Shown in pieces: positions 1-5,265 of a stretch of DNA of 6,354 nt (positions within the stretch are counted from its first letter, which is position 1; every line of letters begins with the position of its first letter). The notes below the pieces were generated by a model. The model ran no database searches and was not told the origin of the DNA. It saw only the letters and a list, made by a program, of their open reading frames with translations. The DNA is from Bacillota bacterium (GTDB taxonomy: Bacteria; Bacillota; Clostridia; Lachnospirales; Bianqueaceae): contig JAFVHC010000164.1 in NCBI GenBank assembly GCA_017474705.1, positions 1 through 6,354 on the forward strand, read 5' to 3'. A program made the position numbers and the translations under genes.

Positions 1-803
1 AAGCTGGTTTTCAGTCATTGGATTTCGGATTCTTCTATTTGGAAAAGGATCCTCGTTTCCTGATGAGCGATGAGGAACACGAGGCGTATTACAAGCGTCT
101 GCGGGCCATCGCGGATGATCACGGCATCGAGGTCCACCAGGCACATTCTCCCATGCCCCCATATCTGTACACGGGCGACGAAAATCCTGATTCGCTTTAT
201 ATGCAGCTGCAGATCCGTGCCATGAAGGCCGCTTCCCTGCTCGGCGCCAAGTATATCGTCATCCATCCGGTCATCCCGCCCGCCTGCCGCTATGATCACT
301 ATCATGAAGAAGCCCGCGACATCAACTTCAAGTATTACAGCAAACTAAAACCGTACGCCGAAGCGTACGGTATCAAGATCGCTGTGGAGAACATGTTCAA
401 CTGGGATCCCGAGCGAGGCATCATCTGCCCCACCGTCTGCAGCACCGCCAAAGAAATGAAGGAGTACGTGGATATGATGGGCCGCGACTGGTTCGTGAAC
501 TGCCTGGATACCGGGCACGCTCTGCTGACCGGCAGCACGCCGCAGGACATGATCCATGAACTGGGCAGCTATATCGGCTGTCTGCACGTCCATGACAACG
601 ATGGTGTCAAAGATCTGCACCAGGCGCCGTACACCGGTATCACGGATTGGCCTGCGCTGATGCAGGCGCACCGCGACATCGGCTATGAAGGCACGTTCAA
701 CATGGAAGCCGATATGTTCCTTTATAATTACGGCGAGCGGCTTCTGAAAGAAACCGCCCGCATGCTCTACATGGTTGGCCGTGATCTGGTCGATCACGTC
801 TGA
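1..803 (+). CDS. Sugar phosphate isomerase/epimerase-like TIM-barrel protein (5' partial)
   Basis: The reading frame is open from base 3 to the TGA at 801-803, giving 266 visible residues; the true start lies left of the window. A TTG at 18 could act as a start, but no good ribosome binding site precedes it and the upstream codons (A-G-F-Q-S) already look like the first barrel strand. Numbering from the first visible codon, the xylose isomerase-like/AP endonuclease 2 metal-site pattern is present: VHQAH (44-48), IHP (87-89), VEN with E129, DTGH (169-172), HVHDND (195-200) and NMEAD with E235. LHQAPYTGITDW (205-216) matches the family's late H-x-P-x-G-x-x-DW segment. No signal peptide is visible in the part present, so a cytoplasmic, divalent-metal-dependent enzyme acting on a sugar or sugar phosphate is inferred. 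The substrate cannot be read from sequence. It converges on the GH35 gene with no intergenic space. The family assignment is strong, the specific reaction unknown. Confidence 0.87.
   Translation, partial: AGFQSLDFGFFYLEKDPRFLMSDEEHEAYYKRLRAIADDHGIEVHQAHSPMPPYLYTGDENPDSLYMQLQIRAMKAASLLGAKYIVIHPVIPPACRYDHYHEEARDINFKYYSKLKPYAEAYGIKIAVENMFNWDPERGIICPTVCSTAKEMKEYVDMMGRDWFVNCLDTGHALLTGSTPQDMIHELGSYIGCLHVHDNDGVKDLHQAPYTGITDWPALMQAHRDIGYEGTFNMEADMFLYNYGERLLKETARMLYMVGRDLVDHV
351..370. repeat. Perfect 8-bp inverted repeat inside the TIM-barrel gene
   Basis: CCGTACGC (351-358) and GCGTACGG (363-370) are exact reverse complements separated by CGAA. The repeat encodes the near-symmetric peptide P-Y-A-E-A-Y-G. 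An RNA hairpin would be stable, but no T-run follows and it lies mid-gene, so it is not an intrinsic terminator. It may be a by-product of the symmetric peptide. Confidence 0.5.
780..798. repeat. Stem-loop sequence at the convergent gene junction
   Basis: CGTGATC (780-786) and GATCACG (792-798) form a perfect 7-bp stem around a 5-base loop, two bases before the stop of the rightward gene and just beyond the stop of the leftward GH35 gene. No T-run follows on either strand, so it does not qualify as a classical intrinsic terminator. It could still stabilise 3' ends or help termination from both sides. It overlaps the last codons of the isomerase-like gene. Confidence 0.45.
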
Positions 804-2791
804 TCACAGCATTACTTTGAATTCTTCTTCCGCGGTGACGCCTTTCAGGCGCAGCGCGCGGCCATTCTCCATTTCCAAGGGCTCGTCGAGAAAGATCGGC
901 TGGCCCTTTTCTAATGCAAAGACCCTGAGGATCATCTTCTTCGGGAAGCGGAAGCGCTTCAAGCCCACGACCCACGGTTCCCCACGATAGTAATCATCGG
1001 CGACCTTTGGCCGCTCACGAACAGCTCCGCCTGGTTGCCTTCGTAATCGATGGTCAGGAAGACGTCGGTGCCGCTCACTTCTCCGCGCAGCGAGAGCTCA
1101 TACTCCCGGTACAGGTAGTTGGTCTGCATCAGCGGTTTGACCTGCAACGTGACTTTGGACGCCGGGACCGGCAGTGTGTAGGCCGTCAGGTCTCCGTCCG
1201 GCGAACCCAGGATATGCGGCAGTTCCGGATAGGTCTTGAAATCCACTGTGCGGCGGGCCAGACAATAGGGCCCTTCCTCGCCCTGCAGGACCGGCTGATC
1301 GCAAATGACGAGATATTCATCCATGAAACGGACCTTCGTGGCGTTCTTTGCTTCTTCCCGTGTCAACGTCAGCACCTTAGCGGAATCCCCTGCCCAGCGG
1401 TACTGCGGATCCCGATCTGTGTAGAAAACATAGCCGTCCCGCAGTTTGCACAACGGTGTTGCCACAGCGCTGATCAGTTCCTGCTTGCCCAGCTTCATGT
1501 GGAAGGGCAGGAAGAAGTATTCACCGTCCAGCACGTCGAATTCCGGGAAGTTCACATCGCCCACGCGGAAATGCAGATGATGATGGTCGGCAAGCTTATG
1601 GCGGCGCTGATAATTGTTGATGAAGAGATATCCGGCGTCGCCATTGGCGCGGATCGCCGTACGCAGGTGCAGATGATCTCCAGGATCCCGCGGTGAATTG
1701 GAAGGGATCAAGGAATCCATCTCCGCAAGTTCCGAACCGAAATCCTTAAGGAACAACGCCAGCATGCGGATCTCCTTGAAGCTTTCTGCGATCTGGCCGT
1801 ATTCACGGATCGGCGCCTGAAAATCATAGGTCAGCGCCGGCAGATCGCAATAGTTGCCGACTTCGCGGCATTCCTGCTGGGTGTGCTCCTTCCCGACCGG
1901 GTTCGTTCCGCCATGATAGACATAGTAGCCCAGCATATTAGCGCCGCTGCCCAGCCGCACCAGTGACATGGCTCCTGTATCTTCGGCACTGACACGCGGT
2001 CTGCGATTGTATGTCACCTGCAGACCGCCGCCCAGCTCTGCCAGCAGGAAGGGGAACTGTTCCGGATCATAGTTGATGGATTCGCTGTAGGCCAATCTTC
2101 GCTTATTCGCAAAGACGAAATTCGGGTTCGGGGGCAGTTCCTTGATGGAAGCATCCCACGGAGCTTCCACATAGCCGCCCATGACGGGCATCAGATCACC
2201 GATGCAGGCCTTCCCCCAACCGGTCGCTGTCATATACGGGGCGTCGAAACCGATCTTATGCAGCAGCTCCGTCAGCGCGCGGATGTGCTCATCGCCACCG
2301 CCTCCACCGACGTGACCGTATTCGTTCTCCACCTGGATCCCGATGATCGGGCCGCCGTTTTTATACAGAAACTCTTCGATCTGCTGATACAAAGCGGTCC
2401 AGAAGCGGCTGACTTCGGCCATATAACGCGCGTCGTTGGAACGCAGCTCGCAATCCATCTCCAACAGCCAATCCGGGAAACCACCGTGCCGCGCCTCTCC
2501 ATGGCACCAAGGGCCGGGCCGCAGGAATACATACAGGCCGGCCTCCTGACAGAGCTTCAAAAAGGAACGGATGTCCCGGTCGCCCGCCCAGGAGATCTCA
2601 CCATGTGTTTCCTCATGATGGTTCCAGAACACATAGATCGCCACGATCTCCACGCCGCCGGCTTTCATTTTGGCCAGTTCCTCGCGCCAGTACCGGTGCG
2701 GATAACGCGAATAATGGATCTCACCCATGACAGGGAGCCACGGTTTTCCATCCTTTGTCAAACATTGGGGATTCCATCCGAATGAAGTCAT
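804..2791 (-). CDS. GH35 beta-galactosidase-type glycoside hydrolase, with a one-base frameshift near its 3' end
   Basis: This is a retaining glycosidase expected to remove terminal beta-galactosyl residues. The ATG at 2791 has a good site, AAAGGA (2805-2800), 8 bases away. No signal peptide is seen, so it should be cytoplasmic and act on imported sugars. N-terminal GH35 barrel landmarks include GEIHYSRYP (23-31), YVFWNHHE (53-60), RPGPWCHGEA (91-100) and IQVENEYG (152-159), whose E157 is the predicted acid/base. AELGGG (251-256) supplies E252 as likely nucleophile; this replaces the EFWxGWFDxWG form of plant and animal enzymes. The original frame is read to Q595, then runs 15 more codons to a stop at 959-961. 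Re-reading one base at about 1006-1008 opens another frame with 67 plausible codons (KVADDYYRGEPW...EEEFKVML) to a TGA at 804-806. The restored length is 662 aa, within the family's usual range. A single missing A, making GGCCAAAAGG into GGCCAAAGG, explains it. Whether this is mutation or sequencing error cannot be told here. The family call is firm; galactoside specificity is inferred. Confidence 0.88.
1006..1008 (-). other. Apparent single-base deletion (frameshift) in the GH35 gene
   Basis: On the coding strand the sequence is GGC CAA AGG TCG, after which the frame soon stops. Adding one A to the AAA run (TTT on the plus strand) gives GGC CAA AAG GTC GCC, encoding G-Q-K-V-A, and joins the barrel part to a C-terminus that fits GH35 proteins. 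The heptamer CCAAAGG is not a recognised -1 slippery site and I see no downstream pseudoknot, so programmed frameshifting is unlikely. A real mutation would replace the last 67 residues with 15 unrelated ones. Confidence 0.85.
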
Positions 2792-2799
2792 AGATCGTT

Positions 2800-2805
2800 T
2801 CCTTT
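2800..2805 (-). promoter_or_regulatory. Ribosome binding site of the GH35 gene
   Basis: AAAGGA read on the minus strand lies 8 bases before the ATG at 2791 and directly follows the nuclease stop codon TAG (2808-2806). The 14-bp intergenic gap is almost all ribosome binding site and spacer. This supports co-transcription and possibly translational coupling with the nuclease gene. Confidence 0.75.
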
Positions 2806-3486
2806 CTATTCCAAACGATTATGTCCGGTCCGGTAATCGATCTCGATCCCGGGCTGCACATTGTAAACATATATATGGAAAGAGACGCCCTTTCCTTGAT
2901 CTTCGACGGAATATGCTTCCATCTCCACGCCGCGGGCGACCAGTTCTTTCCCATGGAAATCCGGCCGCACCCGATACATGACGTGGTTTCCGGTACGCTC
3001 GATATAGGAAGCGACTTTGCTCTCCCACGGCTGCATGCCGCTCACATTGAAATACCGCGTCCCCGTGATGAGGTTGCACACGTTGGCATTTTCGCCCGAC
3101 AGACGGTACGCCACCAGGTGACAGCGGTTGTACAGATACGGTGGATCTTCATCGATGACGCCGGGATACTTGGCCTGCTGAAAACCTGTGGGCTTGATGC
3201 CCGCGATCGACCCACGCGGACCTTCCGGCATGAGTTCCGGACCCAGGCAGCAGAGCGCCTCACCGGCGCGGCCCAGCTTATCCAGCGGGCTGTAGGATTC
3301 GAACGCCCGATCGGTGATCTCTTCCTTAGTGAAAGACGGTTTTCCCTTGTCCACCTCGTCCCAGGCAGCCCCTGTGTACTGCATTTCCACAGGCTTAGGC
3401 CGCTGCGACAGAAGGAACCCGATCCCCGCCAGCAGGAGAAAGATCACCAGCCATATCTTCCAGCTTTGCTTACTGCGATGCTTCAT
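2806..3486 (-). CDS. Membrane-anchored DNA/RNA non-specific endonuclease (EndA/NucA-like)
   Basis: The 226-residue product belongs to the beta-beta-alpha-metal nuclease family, which cleaves DNA and RNA without sequence preference using a His base and one Mg ion. Residues 11-27 (IWLVIFLLLAGIGFLLS) follow a basic N-terminus and form a signal anchor or signal peptide, so the enzyme should act outside the membrane. The catalytic block is YNRCHLVAY (119-127) with H123 as predicted general base, followed by GENANVCNLITGTRYFN (131-147), whose Asn138 is the likely metal ligand. The C-terminal region (EMEAYSVEDQGKG, IYVYNVQPGIEIDY) matches the Gram-positive EndA-like subgroup. The canonical DRGH is NRCH here, a form I recall from Bacillota homologues. 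The ATG at 3486 is preceded by AAGAGG about 5 bases away and by an extended -10 box, which rules out the longer open frame from 3618. Its role could be nutrient scavenging from extracellular DNA, DNA uptake or biofilm turnover; no competence gene is nearby. Confidence 0.88.
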   Translation of the reverse strand: MKHRSKQSWKIWLVIFLLLAGIGFLLSQRPKPVEMQYTGAAWDEVDKGKPSFTKEEITDRAFESYSPLDKLGRAGEALCCLGPELMPEGPRGSIAGIKPTGFQQAKYPGVIDEDPPYLYNRCHLVAYRLSGENANVCNLITGTRYFNVSGMQPWESKVASYIERTGNHVMYRVRPDFHGKELVARGVEMEAYSVEDQGKGVSFHIYVYNVQPGIEIDYRTGHNRLE

Positions 3487-3510
3487 GCATACCTCTTTTG
3501 GTTTTTTCCT

Positions 3511-3540
3511 ATTATAGCAGGGCTTGAAAACTTTTACCAC
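3511..3540 (-). promoter_or_regulatory. Extended -10 promoter of the nuclease-GH35 operon
   Basis: On the minus strand a perfect TATAAT (3516-3511) is preceded by TGC (3519-3517), giving the extended -10 form TGnTATAAT. The best -35 at 17-bp spacing is TGGTAA, which is poor, as is usual when the -10 is extended. Transcription would begin near 3505 and leave a leader of about 20 bases carrying AAGAGG before the ATG at 3486. Confidence 0.7.
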
Positions 3541-3612
3541 CTTTTTCTTGTGCTTGGCCCCGCTCTGCGGCGTCCTAAAGCAGACCCGATCTATGGCCCT
3601 TATAGAAAACAC

Positions 3613-3641
3613 TTGCAATTTCCAACCGACTGCACTATAAT
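3613..3641 (+). promoter_or_regulatory. Promoter of the tRNA-Arg gene
   Basis: TTGCAA (3613-3618) and a perfect TATAAT (3636-3641) are separated by exactly 17 bp. Transcription would start near 3648, about 48 bases before the mature tRNA end. It diverges from the nuclease promoter about 100 bp to the left. Confidence 0.8.
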
Positions 3642-3650
3642 ACTATGTAC

Positions 3651-3691
3651 GGAATAATGAGGAGAGTTATTCCTGAGAAAGCGCAGCTTTC
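3651..3691 (+). other. Structured 5' leader of the tRNA precursor (two hairpins)
   Basis: Two perfect inverted repeats lie between the predicted start site and the tRNA. GGAATAA (3651-3657) pairs with TTATTCC (3667-3673) around a 9-base purine-rich loop. GAAAGC (3677-3682) pairs with GCTTTC (3686-3691) around GCA. No T-run follows either, so they are not terminators. They would be removed by RNase P. A role in folding or processing of the precursor is inference only. Confidence 0.5.
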
Positions 3692-3695
3692 CCAT

Positions 3696-3768
3696 GCTCC
3701 CGTAGCTCAGTGGATAGAGCGATGGCTTCCGGAGCCATGCGTCGGAGGTTCGAATCCTTTCGGGAGTG
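3696..3768 (+). tRNA. tRNA-Arg (anticodon CCG)
   Basis: A full cloverleaf can be folded. The acceptor stem is GCTCCCG (3696-3702) with CGGGAGT (3761-3767), including a terminal G-U pair at 1-72. The D stem is GCTC/GAGC (3705-3708/3717-3720), with a D loop holding GGA (A20 is an arginine identity base). The anticodon stem is ATGGC/GCCAT (3722-3726/3734-3738) with loop TTCCGGA, placing CCG at 3729-3731. The T arm is GGAGG-TTCGAAT-CCTTT (3744-3760) with two G-U pairs. Base 3768 (G) is the discriminator. The 3' CCA is not encoded and must be added by nucleotidyltransferase. CCG reads the CGG arginine codon. The gene stands alone with its own promoter and terminator. Confidence 0.95.
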
Positions 3769-3771
3769 TAT

Positions 3772-3798
3772 GCGGTCCTATATAAGGACCGCTTTTTT
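3772..3798 (+). terminator. Intrinsic terminator of the tRNA-Arg transcript
   Basis: GCGGTCCT (3772-3779) and AGGACCGC (3785-3792) form a perfect 8-bp stem with a 5-base ATATA loop, directly followed by TTTTTT (3793-3798). It begins three bases after the tRNA discriminator and isolates the tRNA from the permease operon. Confidence 0.93.
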
Positions 3799-3820
3799 GT
3801 TTGTTCTGCACAGTATACAG

Positions 3821-3849
3821 TTGACATCATTACTTTAAATTACTAAAAT
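3821..3849 (+). promoter_or_regulatory. Promoter of the permease-glycerate kinase operon
   Basis: A consensus TTGACA (3821-3826) is followed after 17 bp by TAAAAT (3844-3849), predicting a start near 3856 and a leader of about 34 bases. A palindromic GTATAC (3813-3818) inside an ACAGT-AT-ACAGT repeat touches the -35 box, and ATTACT occurs twice ten bases apart in the spacer (3829-3834, 3839-3844). These could be operator elements, but no regulator gene is in view. Confidence 0.85.
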
Positions 3850-3873
3850 GGAGGCATCATATTATTCCTTACT

Positions 3874-3880
3874 AAGGAGG
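3874..3880 (+). promoter_or_regulatory. Ribosome binding site that fixes the permease start
   Basis: AAGGAGG ends 9 bases before the ATG at 3890. The in-frame ATG at 3848 lies inside the -10 box and ahead of the predicted transcription start, so it cannot be the start from this promoter. Confidence 0.85.
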
Positions 3881-3889
3881 TTTTCAGTC

Positions 3890-5248
3890 ATGACAGGATT
3901 ACCACTCATTATTGCGTTCGTAATCGCAGTCGTCGCAATGATCCTCTTGATCTCCAAGCTGAAGGTCCATCCCTTCCTTGCGATCATGGGCATCTCCCTG
4001 CTGCTCGCCATCGTAGCAGGCATCCCACTGAAAGACATCCCCGGCACCATTGGCGATGGTTTCTCCGGAACCTTCAAATCCATTGGTATCGTCATCATCT
4101 TGGGTGCTTTCATTGGTACCGTTCTGGAGAAAACTGGCGCTGCTTTGAAGCTGGCTGATCTCGTGATCAAGCTGGTCGGCGAGAAGAATCCGGAACTGGC
4201 CATCGAGCTGATGGGCTGGGTCGTTTCCATCCCCGTCTTCTGTGACAGCGGATTCGTTATCCTGAACCCCATCCGTAAAGCAATGGTCAAACGTACAGGA
4301 AAGTCCTCTGTCGCCATGACCGTCTGCCTCTCCTGCGGTCTGTACATCGCACACGTCTTCATTCCTCCGACACCCGGTCCGATTGCTGCGGCGCAGACCC
4401 TTGGTGCGGGCGAATACCTGCTGCTGGTCATCGGCATGGGTGTCCTCTGCTCCATCCTGCCCCTGATCGCCGGTCTGATCTTCGCGAAATACATCGGCAA
4501 GAAGATCAAGAGTGCGGACGAGATCCACACTTCTGATGAAGTCGTCAAGACCTATGAAGAACTGAAGGCCGAGTACGGCAAGCTGCCAGGCGGACTGAAT
4601 GCTCTGGCTCCGCTGATCGTACCGATCATCCTGATGGGTGTTTCCTCTGTCATCGCCATGGCTGGCGGCGAAGGCCCCATTGCTGATTTCTTCACCTTCC
4701 TGGGTACTCCAATCATGGCGCTGGCTGTCGGCGCGATCCTGGCGATCATCCAGCTGTTCATCGCCGGTCAGAAGGCCTCCTTCTATGACATGACCAACGA
4801 CACTTTGAAGACCGTAGGCCCGATCCTGTTCGTCACTGCCGCGGGCGGCGTTCTTGGTAAAGTCATCGCTTCTTCCGATATGGTCAATTACATCACCGAG
4901 CATGCTTCTGTCCTGCAGGCCATGGGCATCTTCTTCCCGTTCCTGCTGGCGGCGATCCTCAAGAGCGCACAGGGTTCTTCCACTGTTGCGATCACGACGA
5001 CTGCCGGTATCGTAGCACCACTCCTGGCTGTTCTTGGATACACGGCGCCTGCTGAGATCGCTCTGGTCGTTATGGCCATCGGTGCCGGTGCCATGACCGT
5101 TTCTCACGCAAACGACAGTTACTTCTGGGTCGTGACCAACTTTGGCGAAATGAAGCCGGAAGAAGGTTATCGTACACAGACTCTGATGACCTTGATCATC
5201 GGTCTTGCGGCTATGGTCGAGATCTTCATCCTTTCTTTGATCTTCTGA
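3890..5248 (+). CDS. GntP-family permease (gluconate/sugar-acid:H+ symporter)
   Basis: The product has 452 residues, close to the roughly 440-450 of the GntP family (GntP, GntT, GntU, IdnT, DsdX). It is an integral membrane protein with many hydrophobic segments, starting with residues 4-22, and a hydrophilic cytoplasmic-type loop at about 200-235. Family hallmarks are visible: IPVFCDSGFVIL (114-125), HVFIPPTPGPIAAAQ (155-169), LKSAQGSSTVAITTTAGI (357-374) and SHANDSYFWVV (405-415). The family imports gluconate and related small hydroxy acids or D-serine with protons. The next gene, 17 bases downstream, is a glycerate kinase, so glycerate or a precursor sugar acid is the inferred substrate; the sequence alone cannot separate it from gluconate. 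A strong sigma-A-type promoter and an ideal ribosome binding site suggest high expression when on. The long open frame on the opposite strand is a shadow. Confidence 0.93.
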   Translation: MTGLPLIIAFVIAVVAMILLISKLKVHPFLAIMGISLLLAIVAGIPLKDIPGTIGDGFSGTFKSIGIVIILGAFIGTVLEKTGAALKLADLVIKLVGEKNPELAIELMGWVVSIPVFCDSGFVILNPIRKAMVKRTGKSSVAMTVCLSCGLYIAHVFIPPTPGPIAAAQTLGAGEYLLLVIGMGVLCSILPLIAGLIFAKYIGKKIKSADEIHTSDEVVKTYEELKAEYGKLPGGLNALAPLIVPIILMGVSSVIAMAGGEGPIADFFTFLGTPIMALAVGAILAIIQLFIAGQKASFYDMTNDTLKTVGPILFVTAAGGVLGKVIASSDMVNYITEHASVLQAMGIFFPFLLAAILKSAQGSSTVAITTTAGIVAPLLAVLGYTAPAEIALVVMAIGAGAMTVSHANDSYFWVVTNFGEMKPEEGYRTQTLMTLIIGLAAMVEIFILSLIF

Positions 5249-5254
5249 TGCTAT

Positions 5255-5260
5255 AGGAGG
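5255..5260 (+). promoter_or_regulatory. Ribosome binding site that selects the glycerate kinase start
   Basis: AGGAGG precedes two adjacent ATG codons. It is 2 bases from the ATG at 5263 and 5 bases from the one at 5266. The second has workable spacing and is preferred. The site lies just after the permease stop, with no terminator between the genes, so they are co-transcribed. Confidence 0.75.
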
Positions 5261-5265
5261 CAATG

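Noticed and set aside
697..975. 92-codon minus-strand frame across the end of the GH35 gene
   Set aside because: It is in the third frame, looks random and overlaps the better-supported C-terminal GH35 frame and the isomerase-like gene.
1001..1012. Programmed -1 frameshifting in the GH35 gene
   Set aside because: CCAAAGG is not a known slippery heptamer and no stimulatory structure was found. GH35 genes are not known to use frameshifting. A mutation or sequencing error is simpler.
3487..3618. N-terminal extension of the nuclease to an ATG at 3618
   Set aside because: The extension would cross the TATAAT box and the ribosome binding site. The signal-anchor segment begins properly from the ATG at 3486.
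3600..3830. 76-residue open frame on the minus strand with an RIRTSDAWLRKPSLYPLSYG-like stretch
   Set aside because: It is antisense to the tRNA gene. This peptide is a well-known artefact of translating tRNA complements, and it also overlaps the terminator and promoter.
3848..3889. Earlier permease start at 3848
   Set aside because: That ATG overlaps the -10 box and lies upstream of the predicted transcription start. AAGGAGG is correctly placed for 3890.
6..3891. The same 13 bases, GGTTTTCAGTCAT, at 6-18 and at 3879-3891
   Set aside because: One copy lies in coding sequence and the other spans the ribosome binding site and start region of the permease. A single 13-base match is plausible by chance in a window this size, and the flanks differ.
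3899..5263. Long (454-codon) open frame opposite the permease
   Set aside because: Its composition is dominated by D, Q, H and R with no recognisable domain, as expected for the complement of a hydrophobic membrane protein with biased codons. The plus strand has clear GntP motifs.
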